A stretch of DNA of 51,277 bases from JAKCDU01 sp035551615 (GTDB lineage: Bacteria > Actinomycetota > Acidimicrobiia > Acidimicrobiales > Palsa-688). The stretch spans positions 1 to 51,277 of the forward strand of contig DASZNC010000127.1 in the NCBI GenBank assembly GCA_035551615.1, given 5' to 3'. Of the stretch, positions 1 through 9,053 are shown in pieces. The stretch's first letter is position 1, and every line of letters starts with the position of its first letter. A model generated the notes under the pieces. The model did no database searches. It was not told the DNA's origin and saw nothing but the letters and a program-made list of their open reading frames with translations. A program made the position numbers and the translations under genes.

Positions 1-185
1 GGATCCACCGGCAACACCAAACTGGCCCAACCCATCGTCGGCATGACCCCCACCCCCGACGGCCACGGCTACTGGCTGGTCGCCAAAGACGGCGGCATCT
101 TCAACTTCGGCGACGCCCAATTCCACGGCTCCACCGGCAACGCCACCCTCGCCCAACCCATAGTGGGCATGGCCTCGGCCACGCC
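1..185 (+). repeat. in-gene tandem repeat, ~126 bp period
   Basis: Bases 1-45 and 127-171 encode near-identical peptides (GSTGN, then LAQPIVGM) with a 126-bp offset, i.e. a 42-residue unit. The window begins inside this array, so further copies probably lie upstream, and the array may be why the contig ends here. Confidence 0.85.
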
Positions 186-1359
186 CACGGCACTGTCCTG
201 TACAGACGTGTCCCCGGTCGGGACGCCCGGGGTCACGTCGAGCCAGATCACCATCGGCAACGTCAGCACGGTGAACGGCCCGATTCCCGGTGAGTACCAG
301 GGCGCGGCGAAGGGGGTGGAGGCATACGCCGACTACCTCAACCATACGGGCGGCCTGTGCGGCCGGAAGTTGGTGGTAGACGCCGTCGACGACCAGTACA
401 ACCGCGCCACCAACCAGTCGGAGACCCAGTCGCTGTCGAAGTCGGTGCTGGCCTTCGTCGGTTCTCGCTCGGACCTGGACCAGTCCGGAGCGGCCGCCCT
501 GCAGTCCGGCGACGTTCCCGACATCGGCGTGGCGACCAGCGCCCAGCGGTTCGACCTGGCCACCAACTTCTCGCCTCTACCGGAGCCCCCGGGCGCCAAT
601 CTGGCGCCGTACATCGGGTACCTGCATCTCTCCAACCTGACGAGTGCCACCCAGCACATGGCCCTCCTCGTCGAGAACACCCCGAGCGCCCAGGCGGCCG
701 GCCAGTGGATGGAGGCGGCGCTGAAGTCGATCGGTTACAAGTTCGTGTTCACCGACTTCACCCTCCAGCCGACCGACCCGACGTTCAACGGCGACGTGGC
801 CAAGATGCAGCGATCCGGGGCGGCCGGGCTGGTATTCGAACCGAGCACTGCCGCCCAAGCCGGTCAGCTGGCCAATGACATCTATTCAGCAGGGCTGAAC
901 CTGGCCCTCGCCGACTATTCACCCAATGCCTACAGCCCGGCATTCATCCAGAACGCCGGGCCCGGGACCACCAACGCGGTTCTGGTGCAGTCGCTCGCCC
1001 TGTACGAGGGGGAGGATTCCTCGAGCATTCCGATGGTCGCGACCTTCGATCACTGGTACGGACAGGTGGCACCGGGACAGACACCCGACCTGTCCGCGGC
1101 ATACGGATGGCTGTCGGGAATGTTGCTGGCGCAGGCCCTCGAGTCGGGGCATCCGGCGACGCGGGCCGGCCTGCTCGCCGGCCTGCGGTCCATCGACAGT
1201 TTCAACGGGGACGGATTCGTCGCCACCGATGACCCGGCCGCCAAGACCCCTCCGGCGTGCTACCTCTTCATGTACGTGCACAACGGCGTGTTCACCCGCC
1301 TGGCGCCGGCGCAGGGGTTCGACTGCGCCTACGCGCCGAACTACTACCGCTATGGCTGA
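1..1359 (+). CDS. YWLVA-repeat / periplasmic-binding fusion protein (5' partial)
   Basis: The frame is open from base 1, so the true start lies upstream. The first ~60 residues are GHGYWLVAKDGGIFNFGDA-type repeats ending GSTGN..LAQPIVGM, a beta-rich surface repeat common in actinobacteria. The remaining ~380 residues resemble a type-1 periplasmic-binding fold of branched-chain amino acid ABC receptors: an SQITIGNVSTVNGP opening, then GAAKGVEAYADYLN and GLCGRKL. No ABC permease lies beside it. The protein is presumably exported and may bind a small ligand or act as a surface protein. The repeat-to-binding-domain fusion is direct sequence evidence; ligand and role are unknown. Confidence 0.8.
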   Translation, partial: GSTGNTKLAQPIVGMTPTPDGHGYWLVAKDGGIFNFGDAQFHGSTGNATLAQPIVGMASATPTALSCTDVSPVGTPGVTSSQITIGNVSTVNGPIPGEYQGAAKGVEAYADYLNHTGGLCGRKLVVDAVDDQYNRATNQSETQSLSKSVLAFVGSRSDLDQSGAAALQSGDVPDIGVATSAQRFDLATNFSPLPEPPGANLAPYIGYLHLSNLTSATQHMALLVENTPSAQAAGQWMEAALKSIGYKFVFTDFTLQPTDPTFNGDVAKMQRSGAAGLVFEPSTAAQAGQLANDIYSAGLNLALADYSPNAYSPAFIQNAGPGTTNAVLVQSLALYEGEDSSSIPMVATFDHWYGQVAPGQTPDLSAAYGWLSGMLLAQALESGHPATRAGLLAGLRSIDSFNGDGFVATDDPAAKTPPACYLFMYVHNGVFTRLAPAQGFDCAYAPNYYRYG

Positions 1360-1376
1360 CGCGATCGGCGAACCGC

Positions 1377-1805
1377 TCACAGCACCTGGAGGGTGACCTC
1401 GATGTTGTTGCGGGTGGCGTTGCTGTAGGGACACACCTCGTGGGCGCCGTGCACGACCGCTTCCGCGGTGGAGACATCTGCACCCGGGAGGAGGACATCG
1501 AGCTCGACCGCCAACCCGAACGCATTCCCTTCGATCGTGCCGATGGTCACCCGGGCCGTCACCTCCGACCCGCTCGTGTCCACCTTCATCCGGCGGCCGA
1601 CGACACCCATGGCGCTCTGGAAGCAGGCGGCGTAGCCCATGGCGAACAGTTGCTCCGGATTGGTCCCCCCGCCGGCCCCGCCCATCTCACTGGGCGGACG
1701 GATGTCGAGGTCCAGCACCCCGTCCGACGACACTCCATGACCGTCGCGGCCCCCCTTGACGGTGGCGGCGGCGGTGTACAACGGGTTCTTCAGTGTGACC
1801 GTCAT
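1377..1805 (-). CDS. ohr: organic hydroperoxide resistance protein (OsmC/Ohr family)
   Basis: At 142 aa this is the usual Ohr length. It opens LKNPLYTAAATVKGGRDG and has both redox cysteines, one in the AACF segment and one in VCPYSNATR. Ohr proteins are cytosolic thiol peroxidases that reduce organic and fatty-acid hydroperoxides using lipoyl or dithiol reductants. The gene stands alone, convergent with the upstream fusion protein and divergent from the dioxygenase-like gene. No OhrR-type MarR regulator is adjacent. Family assignment is secure. Confidence 0.93.
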   Translation of the reverse strand: MTVTLKNPLYTAAATVKGGRDGHGVSSDGVLDLDIRPPSEMGGAGGGTNPEQLFAMGYAACFQSAMGVVGRRMKVDTSGSEVTARVTIGTIEGNAFGLAVELDVLLPGADVSTAEAVVHGAHEVCPYSNATRNNIEVTLQVL

Positions 1806-1923
1806 GGGACGACACTACGCCGCGATCAGAATCGCCTGTGCGCCGCTCTACCCGGTGGGCCCGGGAACGGGAGCCCGGAGCCTGAGGCGGCGGGCCGGGC
1901 CTGAGCCTGCGATGATTCCGGGC

Positions 1924-3027
1924 ATGACCAGCGAGCCGGGAGCCTCGACCACACCATCGCCGATCGGATTCGACCTGGGTGACCGCTCGTTCACCTACCG
2001 AATGTTGGACGGCGAGGTGGTCGTCCAGGACGGGCTGGGCGGGGCGGCGACCGTCGTCGCACTGGCCGGGGAGGACTGGACCCACCTGCTGGACCAGACC
2101 CGGACGTTCATCAACCTGTTCCTGGCCGGTGACCTGCACTTCGTCGAAGGCAACTTCCGGGCCATCGTCGAATGGGAACCGGTGCTCAAGCAGCATCACT
2201 GCGCCATCCCCGTCTACGATCCGGCCCGCGTCGACCTGACCGGCATCGATGTCACCCGGACGTTCACCGTCGAGGACTCCGATGACGACATCCGGGCGTT
2301 CCTGACCAGTGCCGGATTCGCCCTTCTGAAGGGCGTCTTCTCCGGCGACGAGATGCGCGCCCTCGACACCGAGGTGGACCGGCTGGCGGCCACCGCCAGG
2401 CCCGAGGACGAACGGTCATGGTGGGTCGACGACGCCGACGGCCACAAGGCGCTGTGCCGACTCGTGTACTCCGGGCAACGATCGGAACTCATCGCCGGCT
2501 TCGAGAGCGATCCCACCGTGCAGCGCCTCGGTCGGCTGGTCCGCGATGACCTCCGGGTCGCCGCCGACCGGATGGAGGGCACGTCGATCCTGCTGAAGGT
2601 GCCGGGCCGGACGACGGGTCTGTCCAACATTCCGTGGCACCAGGACTGCGGGATGGGCGGCCACTCCGTCTACTGCCCGTCGGTCGCCGTAGGGATCCAG
2701 ATCACCGGGGCGGACGCGGCGCGCGGCAACCTGCTCGTCGTGCCCGGCAGCCACGGCCAGACCCTGCACTACGACTGGAAGGATCGTTACCCCGAAGCGC
2801 CGGTCGTGGCTGTCGACACCGAGCCGGGGGACGTCACCCTGCACATCGCCGACGTGATGCACGCCTCTCCGGAGCCGGCCGGCGCGGGCGGCCGGCGCAC
2901 CATGTACATCACCTTCTTCCCGCCGGCCCTGTGGGACCGCGTCGGCACCGGCCAGGCGTCCAACGACCTGATCCGCCGGCACGGTAACAAGGCGGCGGCC
3001 CTGGTGAGGTCGTCTCAGCTCTCCTGA
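1924..3027 (+). CDS. phytanoyl-CoA dioxygenase (PhyH) family protein
   Basis: About 367 aa. The C-terminal two thirds carry the Fe(II)/2-oxoglutarate oxygenase signature: the iron-binding H-x-D is in IPWHQDCGMGGH, and a distal His and Arg are in ADVMHASPEP...GGRRTMYITF. PhyH enzymes hydroxylate small molecules or acyl-CoAs; the substrate is unknown. The first ~100 residues are a separate region. The start was set at ATG 1924 (MTSEPG); ATG 1912 is also in frame. Neither has a clear Shine-Dalgarno, so the mRNA may be near-leaderless. Its 3' end overlaps the convergent gene by 13 bp. Confidence 0.85.
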   Translation: MTSEPGASTTPSPIGFDLGDRSFTYRMLDGEVVVQDGLGGAATVVALAGEDWTHLLDQTRTFINLFLAGDLHFVEGNFRAIVEWEPVLKQHHCAIPVYDPARVDLTGIDVTRTFTVEDSDDDIRAFLTSAGFALLKGVFSGDEMRALDTEVDRLAATARPEDERSWWVDDADGHKALCRLVYSGQRSELIAGFESDPTVQRLGRLVRDDLRVAADRMEGTSILLKVPGRTTGLSNIPWHQDCGMGGHSVYCPSVAVGIQITGADAARGNLLVVPGSHGQTLHYDWKDRYPEAPVVAVDTEPGDVTLHIADVMHASPEPAGAGGRRTMYITFFPPALWDRVGTGQASNDLIRRHGNKAAALVRSSQLS

Positions 3028-3476
3028 GCTACTCGGGTGAAGCTCATCACCCAGTTCGCCGACCAGGTGTGGCCGACGTCGATCGAGAACGACTGCTCCC
3101 AACGGGCCGACACCGCCGTGATGTCGGACCAGATGTAGCGGACCTGTATCGGTCGGCCCTCGTACATATCGTCGCCGAGGAACGTTCCGACGCCATCGGC
3201 GAAGCGGCCCACCACCGGCGGCTGCAGCCGACCGTCGCGACTGCTCGCCCAGTAGAGGGACCACTCGCCGGTGGCCACGTCCTGCAGACGCAGTGTCAGC
3301 CCGGCCGTGTTCAGCGTTGGAAAAAGGAACGAGTCGGCATTGCCGGCGCCATCGAACAACCGCACGCATGTCGAGGTACTGGGGAACTCGTGCCACTCGC
3401 CCGGCTCACCCAGATACGGCGACCGCCGCCGGTTGGCGATCGCCCAGGAGCCGACCAGGAAATCGAAGTCGTTCAT
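3015..3476 (-). CDS. conserved hypothetical, possible DUF1579/lipocalin-like protein
   Basis: A 153-aa soluble protein starting MNDFDFLVGSW. The opening FDFLVGSWAIANRR and a series of amphipathic strands rich in W, F and Y recall the DUF1579/calycin type of small beta-barrel; this is a resemblance, not a firm assignment. The start is fixed by a 4-bp ATGA overlap with the stop of the upstream gene (3473-3476), so the two are translationally coupled. No signal peptide or membrane segment is seen. Confidence 0.7.
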   Translation of the reverse strand: MNDFDFLVGSWAIANRRRSPYLGEPGEWHEFPSTSTCVRLFDGAGNADSFLFPTLNTAGLTLRLQDVATGEWSLYWASSRDGRLQPPVVGRFADGVGTFLGDDMYEGRPIQVRYIWSDITAVSARWEQSFSIDVGHTWSANWVMSFTRVAQES

Positions 3477-3952
3477 CCCGGACCTCCGCACCGGCCGTCC
3501 GGGTAGGCGTCGGCCAGGTAGCTGTCGAGGTCGGGCTGATCAGGCTGCAGAACGTGACGCACCCAGCTGGACCGCTCGTGACCGAAGGGGGCCAGTTCCC
3601 AGACACAGCCGATCCATGGTCGATCGAGCGCCCGGAACCGGGTGGGAACGTCATCGGGACAACCGAGGGCCTCGACCCCGGCCGCCGCCGTTCGGCACTC
3701 GATGACGTTCTCCCACACCCAGCTGTAGGCATCGAGGAACGCCCCCTGCCGGTTGCGGTGCAGGACGGTGAATCCGGCCGGCGGCGCCTCCCCGTCCGGT
3801 TCGGGCAGGAGCTCCGGAAGGAACCGGTAGGCGGCCGCCTCGACGGCCGGCTCGATCAGGTCGGTCGCGCTGTGCACGTGATACCGCTTGACCTGCCAGC
3901 CGGCGATCCTCGCCACTCCCATGAAGGTGATCTGCTTCTCGCTGAACGGCAT
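3473..3952 (-). CDS. hypothetical protein
   Basis: A 159-aa protein, start chosen at MPFSEKQITF. It contains hydrophobic and aromatic stretches (AYSWVWENVIECRT, PWIGCVWELAPFGHERSSWV) but no motif I recognise, no signal peptide and no transmembrane helix. It is the first gene of a two-gene unit and its TGA overlaps the ATG of the next gene (ATGA). The pairing suggests a shared role, function unknown. Upstream ATG 4018 would add 22 residues that look non-conserved. Confidence 0.7.
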   Translation of the reverse strand: MPFSEKQITFMGVARIAGWQVKRYHVHSATDLIEPAVEAAAYRFLPELLPEPDGEAPPAGFTVLHRNRQGAFLDAYSWVWENVIECRTAAAGVEALGCPDDVPTRFRALDRPWIGCVWELAPFGHERSSWVRHVLQPDQPDLDSYLADAYPDGRCGGPG

Positions 3953-4041
3953 ATGCCGATCCTTCCCTACGTATGCGGAGTTCGGTCCGGGTTGAGGAGG
4001 TCCCGAACCGAACCCCACGCCGTCGCCATCGGGTTCAGGTG

Positions 4042-5886
4042 CTAACCGAGCCAGACGTTGGCCAGGTCGCAGCCCTGCCAGGCCCCGATGAAGACGCAGT
4101 TGTGGACGAGCGAGTTGTGCAGCGTGGCGATGTTGGGCGCTTCGACCGGGTAGACGGCGACCTGTGACATCGCCTCCTCGTCAGCCTGGTGCCACAACGG
4201 GGCCGCCGCCGCATCGCTGGGGGCGGCCAGAGCCTGCTGCACGATGCTGTCCAACTTGGGATCGCAGAAGAAACCGAAGTTGCTGGTGGTCGGCGGGAAC
4301 TGGTTGCAGGTGAGGATGGGCAGGAAGTACGACTTGCCTCCGTCCGGGTACCAGTCCGGGCCCCATCCGGCCTCGGCCAGATCCCACTCGCTGTTCTTGG
4401 CGGCGGTACCCGGTGTCAGGTACTTGCCGTAGAAGTCGCCGCCGGCGACGGCCCGACCCTTTAACGTGATGCCGACGTTGGCCAGCAGCGACTGGGCGGT
4501 GGCGAAGTCCTTGGCTGCGGTCACGCTCTGCGTCGGCCGGTAGAGCCAGGTCAGGGTCAGGTGGGTGTAGCCGGCCTGGGCCAGCAGTTGCTTGGCCTTG
4601 GTCGGGTTGTAGGGATAGTCGTCGAAGTTCGGCGTCGACCCGTTGGTGCCCGGAGCGAGAAGATGGGTCAACGGCGGGGAGACGGCCGGTCCCCCGGCGT
4701 TCTGGACGAACTGCGACCGGTCGAGGGCGTAGGCGATGGCCTGGCGGACCTGGACCTTGGACAGGGCGTCATTGTTGTTGTGCGAGATGGTGTTGAACAC
4801 GATGTAGGGGTTGGTGGACCCCTCGGTCACCAGTTGGAAGTTCGGGTTCTTCGATGCGATCAGCCCGGGCACGTCGTTGGACGGCACGTGCACATCCCAC
4901 TGCATGTCGGCCTGGGGCGTGTTGGTCAGGATCTCCTGGTAGATCTCCTGCGGGTTCCCGGTTTCGGAGACGTCGATCTGGTTGACATAGGCGTGGCGCA
5001 CCGGATCGCTGGCCTGGTTCCAGGCCGGGTTGCGGACGAAGGTGATCGACCGGTTGGGCACGTAGCTCTGGGGGATGTACGGGCCGTCGGAGAACTCGCT
5101 CATGTGGGCGGCCAGCGAAAGGCTCCCCGGGACATAGTTGAAGATCTCCTCCGGTACCGGATTGGCCCACGACAGGTTCAGCGTGCCGGGGAAGTAGGAG
5201 GCCGGCTTGCTCAGCATGAAGTGGACCTCGAGCGGGTTGGACGGATCAGCGAACACGCCGGCGATGTTGTGGGTGTCCACATATGCCTTCTGGGCGGCGG
5301 CGCTGGTCTGGGAGACCTTGACGAAACCGTTGCAGAAATCGCTGTAGCCGATCAGCACATCGTTGTAGTCCGGCTGCCCGGCAAAGGCGAAGGTCGGGTT
5401 GCAGCTCCGCTTGACCCCGCGGACCACATCCTCGGCCGAGACCTGACGGGCCGGCGTGGTGTTCCACATGGCGCCGGTGCGGATGGTGAAGGTGAACTCC
5501 TTGCCCCCGTCCGACACCTCCGGCATAGCGGTGGCCAGGTCGGGCACCAGATCGAACGTCTGGCCCTGAACACTCGGGTAGCGGTACAGGTTCCGCTCGT
5601 AGAGCGCGTAACTCAGGTAGTCCAGGGTGTAATACCCGTAGTTGGGATCGAGGTTGTCGTCGACGTCCCCACTCCCGAGAACGGTGAGCGTGCCTCCCAC
5701 CTGCGGTGTTCCGGCTCGCCCCGGATTGAAGATCTGACCACCGGTGGTGGAGCCCGAGTCGGTGGTCGTGTTGGAGTTGGTATTGGTATTGGCACTCTTG
5801 GTGCCGCTGCTTCCGCACGCACTCGCCACCAGCACCATGGCGACAGCCGCGACAACCGCGCCGCGGGGACGATTCATCGACCGCAT
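4042..5886 (-). CDS. ABC transporter substrate-binding lipoprotein, family 5 (oligopeptide type)
   Basis: 614 aa. It has a lipoprotein signal peptide with lipobox VASAC (Cys24), a Ser/Thr/Asn-rich linker to about residue 55, then a full SBP_bac_5 domain (GGTLTVLGSGDVDDNLDPNY, ARQVSAEDVVRGVKRSCNP, VRQAIAYALDRSQF). It is anchored on the outer face of the membrane and binds peptides or other solutes for the adjacent permeases. It is the last gene of the permease-permease-binding protein unit. A Shine-Dalgarno (GAGGAGGG) lies ~12 nt before ATG 5886. A clear paralogue lies at 40885-42702. Confidence 0.93.
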   Translation of the reverse strand: MRSMNRPRGAVVAAVAMVLVASACGSSGTKSANTNTNSNTTTDSGSTTGGQIFNPGRAGTPQVGGTLTVLGSGDVDDNLDPNYGYYTLDYLSYALYERNLYRYPSVQGQTFDLVPDLATAMPEVSDGGKEFTFTIRTGAMWNTTPARQVSAEDVVRGVKRSCNPTFAFAGQPDYNDVLIGYSDFCNGFVKVSQTSAAAQKAYVDTHNIAGVFADPSNPLEVHFMLSKPASYFPGTLNLSWANPVPEEIFNYVPGSLSLAAHMSEFSDGPYIPQSYVPNRSITFVRNPAWNQASDPVRHAYVNQIDVSETGNPQEIYQEILTNTPQADMQWDVHVPSNDVPGLIASKNPNFQLVTEGSTNPYIVFNTISHNNNDALSKVQVRQAIAYALDRSQFVQNAGGPAVSPPLTHLLAPGTNGSTPNFDDYPYNPTKAKQLLAQAGYTHLTLTWLYRPTQSVTAAKDFATAQSLLANVGITLKGRAVAGGDFYGKYLTPGTAAKNSEWDLAEAGWGPDWYPDGGKSYFLPILTCNQFPPTTSNFGFFCDPKLDSIVQQALAAPSDAAAAPLWHQADEEAMSQVAVYPVEAPNIATLHNSLVHNCVFIGAWQGCDLANVWLG

Positions 5887-6001
5887 TCTGTAGAGACCCT
5901 CCTCATCTCAGTGCCCTCGACCGAGGGCGATCTGCAACTGCCGGGCGATTCTGAGCCGACCGCCCCCAGCCCAGACAAGCTTTTTCATCAACGTGAAAGC
6001 G

Positions 6002-6967
6002 TCAGTGCAGGCGGATCCGGGGGTTGAGCACGGCGTAGGCGACGTCCACGACGATGTTGGCGACCACGACCGCGGCCGACGCCAGAATCACGACCCCGAT
6101 GATCACCGGAAGGTCGTCGTTCTGGATCGAGTTCACGGCCGTGTAGCCGAGCCCGGGCAACCCGAAGACGACCTCGGTCACGATGGCTCCGCCGAGCAGG
6201 GTGCCCAGATCGATCCCGAACTGGCTGACCACGGGCGTCAACGCCGATCGCAGGGTGTGGCGGTATATGACCCTGGTCTCCCGTAATCCCTTGGCCCGGG
6301 CGGTGCGGATGTAGTCCTCGCCCATTACCTCGAGCATCGACGCCCGGGTCAGCCGTAGATAGGTGGCGGCGGTGATCAGAGCCAGGCTGAACCAGGGCAG
6401 CACCAGGCTCTGGAACCATTTCAAAGGGTTGGCGCCCAACGGGGTGTATCCCTGCCCGGGGAACAGCCGGAGGCCGTGAATGGTGAACTGGTAGTAGAAG
6501 ACGTACAGCAGCAGCAGGCCCAGAACGAATACCGGCATGGAATAGAAAAAGAGGGCGACGGTCGTCGCCAGCCGGTCCCAGACGGACCCCCTGCGGACCG
6601 CCGACGCCACCCCGGCCAGCACCCCGATCAACAGCCAGAGCACGGCTGCGCCGAGGGCCAATGACAGCGTGACCGGGAACGCCTGCTTCAGCACGGTGTT
6701 CACGCTCTGCCCCTGGTAGTACGAGTATCCGAGGTTGCCGTGAAGCAGGCGGTCGAGAAAGTGCCAGTACTGGACGACCGTCGGTTGATCGAGGCCCAAC
6801 CGTCGGCGCACCAGTTGCACTGTCTCAGGTGTCGCTTGCCGGCCGGCCAGCCGCTGGGCCACGTCGGCCGGTCCGGGCCCGACGAAGAACATGGCGAAGA
6901 CGGCCATGGTGACGATCCACATCACCAGCAGGCCTTGGGTCACCCGGCGCAGGAGGAATCTGACCAC
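6002..6967 (-). CDS. ABC transporter permease, DppB/OppB type
   Basis: 321 aa with six predicted transmembrane helices, the typical N-terminus MVRFLLRRVTQGLLVMWIVT, and the conserved cytoplasmic EAA loop (YIRTARAKGLRETRVIYRH) that contacts the ATPase. It forms the pore with the DppC-type permease. It starts with GTG three bases after the stop of the upstream permease gene, so the two are tightly coupled. The ATPase genes (DppD/DppF type) are not in this window. Confidence 0.93.
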   Translation of the reverse strand: MVRFLLRRVTQGLLVMWIVTMAVFAMFFVGPGPADVAQRLAGRQATPETVQLVRRRLGLDQPTVVQYWHFLDRLLHGNLGYSYYQGQSVNTVLKQAFPVTLSLALGAAVLWLLIGVLAGVASAVRRGSVWDRLATTVALFFYSMPVFVLGLLLLYVFYYQFTIHGLRLFPGQGYTPLGANPLKWFQSLVLPWFSLALITAATYLRLTRASMLEVMGEDYIRTARAKGLRETRVIYRHTLRSALTPVVSQFGIDLGTLLGGAIVTEVVFGLPGLGYTAVNSIQNDDLPVIIGVVILASAAVVVANIVVDVAYAVLNPRIRLH

Positions 6968-6970
6968 CGG

Positions 6971-7921
6971 CTATATCCGGTCGGAACGGGGATCAAGGGC
7001 GTCGCGGACGCCGTCGCCCAGGATGTTGAAAGCCAGTGTGGTGACAACCAGGGCCATGCTGGGGAACGCCAGGAACCACCAGCTCTGCTGGTAGACGGAC
7101 TCCGACTCGGAGATCATCTGGCCCCAGTCGGCCGTCGGCGGCGGAACCCCGAGTCCGAGGAACGACAGAACCGCTTCGAAGACGATGACCACCGGGATGA
7201 GAAGCGTGGCGTACACGATCAGCTGGGCCATCACGTTGGGCAGGATGTCCACGAGCATGATCCGCCATGGACCGGCACCCAGCGACCGGGCCGCCTCGAT
7301 GTACTCGTTCTCCCGGATGGAGAGCACCTGGCCCCGGACGATGCGGGCGGCGGCGGCCCAGCTGAACACGGCGATGACGAAGATGATGATTCCCAGTCCC
7401 GGGCCGCCCAGGAAGTTGATCGACACCAACGAGATGGAGAACAGCAGGTACGGCAGCGACAGGACGATGTCGATCAGTCGGGCGATGACGGTGTCGACCA
7501 GACCACCGAGGTAGCCGGCGGCGATACCGAGGACGGCTCCGACGCCGACGGTGAGCGATGTGGCGACCACGCCCACCAGCAACGAGATGCGCGTGCCGTA
7601 GGCGACCCTGACCAGAATGTCGCGGCCCTGGTCGTCGGTGCCGAAGATGAAGGCGCGGCTCGGACCCTTGGGCAGACCGTCCGGTGTCAGCCCGGTATCG
7701 CGAAACTGCTGGTTGACGCCGTGACCGGTAACAGAGGCGAACAGCGGGGCGAAGATGGCGACCAGGACGATGACAACGATGACCCCGAGCGAGATCATGG
7801 CCGCCCGGTCCCGTTTCAGCCTGGTCCACGCCAGCTGCCACGTCCCCCGGCCCTCTATGGTCGCACTCGCCGCCAGCACCGCTGCGATATTGGGCTGACC
7901 CCGAGGGGTCGCCACAAGCAT
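6971..7921 (-). CDS. ABC transporter permease, DppC/OppC type
   Basis: About 316 aa. An N-terminal cytoplasmic segment precedes a first helix (AAMISLGVIVVIVLVAIFAP), then five more helices and the EAA loop EYIEAARSLGAGPWRIML. Partner of the DppB-type permease that follows immediately. ATG 7921 is preferred; TTG 7927 is also possible. It is the first gene of the transporter unit, and no recognisable operator was seen in the 84 bases before it. Confidence 0.92.
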   Translation of the reverse strand: MLVATPRGQPNIAAVLAASATIEGRGTWQLAWTRLKRDRAAMISLGVIVVIVLVAIFAPLFASVTGHGVNQQFRDTGLTPDGLPKGPSRAFIFGTDDQGRDILVRVAYGTRISLLVGVVATSLTVGVGAVLGIAAGYLGGLVDTVIARLIDIVLSLPYLLFSISLVSINFLGGPGLGIIIFVIAVFSWAAAARIVRGQVLSIRENEYIEAARSLGAGPWRIMLVDILPNVMAQLIVYATLLIPVVIVFEAVLSFLGLGVPPPTADWGQMISESESVYQQSWWFLAFPSMALVVTTLAFNILGDGVRDALDPRSDRI

Positions 7922-8005
7922 TTTCAAACGCCTGTAAAGACGGCTGGCGAGCGGTTGTCGGCACTCGCGCCGGCCGGCCTGGTCGATGCGGCCGTCCCTG
8001 TTACA

Positions 8006-8971
8006 TCAGGCCAGGAACAGGTCGAGCAACTCCTCGCCGTGGGCGGTGAGGCTGGCCACCACGAGCTGACCGCGCCTCTCGCGGACCACGAGACCGGCGG
8101 TCTCCAACGCCGAGCAGTGATAGGTCACCGTGCGAGGAAGGCAGTCGATCCGGGTGGCGACCTGCCCCATCGTCATCGGCACCCGGAGGATGCGCAGGAT
8201 GTCGGCCCGAACGGGTCCGATGAGCGAGGACAAGTGGCTGGAGCTGACCTCCTGCCCGTCCAACGCGTTGCTCCCGTTCAGCCGGGCCAGCCCCGGGATC
8301 GGATAGGCGACGTAGGCCAGCCCCGGCAGGTCGAAGCTGACCATCACTTTGGAACCGTGGATCATCGGGACCAGCGCCAGCTTGCGGTCCCCCAGCTCGG
8401 CCACCGAATGGCAGCCGTTCCCCAGTTTCAAGACGTCGCCGTCCATGTGCAGACGAGGATGCAGCGAGTTCAGGAAGTAGCTCATCCCACCTCGGACGGC
8501 GGCCGTTCCGGCCCGGGCGATCTCCCGGTCCAACAGCGACTGCGCCCGATCCCAGTAGGGATTCAAGAGGGACCAGGCCTCCAACGAGGCGGAGACGAGC
8601 GAGTCGATCCACTGGTCGGGCCGCTCCATGGCGGGCCGCCAGTTTTCCGGCACATCCTCGGCGAAAGCGAGCCCGATGTCGGTCTGCAGAGCGTGCGGGG
8701 ATGCGCCCCGAAGTACGCCGACCTGGTCGGCCATGGTCGAATCGCAGTATGGCAGCATCGGGCTGGCGACCAGATCCGGGACGTGCGACCACCTGGGGAG
8801 CAGCGTCTGGACGGCCAGGCAGCTGCGGCTGCTGAACGTCTTCGGGTGCGAGCCCAGGAGGGAGGTGGGATGACGGGCGGAACCGAAAAGTGACATGACC
8901 GAGAGATACGGCGACTTGACCACGACGACATCCACCTGGTCGGCGCTACCGATGGCCAGGCGTGAGGTCAT
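8006..8971 (-). CDS. ArsR-like winged-helix transcriptional regulator with large N-terminal domain
   Basis: 321 aa. The last ~80 residues are a winged helix-turn-helix of the ArsR type (LIGPVRADILRILRVPMTMGQVATRI, then RTVTYHCSALETAGLVVRERRG). The first ~230 residues are a ligand or partner domain of unknown type, also seen in other actinobacterial ArsR-like proteins. AGGAG precedes ATG 8971. Forty bases upstream is a 31-bp element (9011-9041) repeated before the neighbouring CGNR gene, so the two regulators probably share control. Confidence 0.85.
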   Translation of the reverse strand: MTSRLAIGSADQVDVVVVKSPYLSVMSLFGSARHPTSLLGSHPKTFSSRSCLAVQTLLPRWSHVPDLVASPMLPYCDSTMADQVGVLRGASPHALQTDIGLAFAEDVPENWRPAMERPDQWIDSLVSASLEAWSLLNPYWDRAQSLLDREIARAGTAAVRGGMSYFLNSLHPRLHMDGDVLKLGNGCHSVAELGDRKLALVPMIHGSKVMVSFDLPGLAYVAYPIPGLARLNGSNALDGQEVSSSHLSSLIGPVRADILRILRVPMTMGQVATRIDCLPRTVTYHCSALETAGLVVRERRGQLVVASLTAHGEELLDLFLA

Positions 8972-9010
8972 GTTCTACTCCTAGCCGACACGTCGGTCAT
9001 ATCGGTGTCG

Positions 9011-9041
9011 GTAACGGGCGAATCATCAATACACACGTTAC
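9011..9041. promoter_or_regulatory. candidate operator A (GTAACG...CGTTAC dyad)
   Basis: Reads GTAACG, 2 variable bases, CGAATCATC, 4 variable bases, CACA, 1 base, GTTAC. The ends are inverted repeats (GTAACG/CGTTAC). 25 of 31 positions match the element at 9661-9691. It lies 40 bp upstream of the ArsR-like gene start. Confidence 0.65.
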
Positions 9042-9053
9042 TGCCATTTCGGA

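Noticed and set aside
1..6. GGATCC at the window start as a cloning junction
   Set aside because: The bases read in frame as the Gly-Ser of the repeat and recur as GGCTCC one unit later, so they are native sequence.
4561..6027. 488-codon plus-strand ORF
   Set aside because: Mirror frame of the SBP lipoprotein; no domain.
6740..8893. 717-codon plus-strand ORF
   Set aside because: Antisense to the ABC permeases and the ArsR-like regulator; composition is the Gly/Asp/Arg/Gln-rich mirror of those genes and no family motif is seen.
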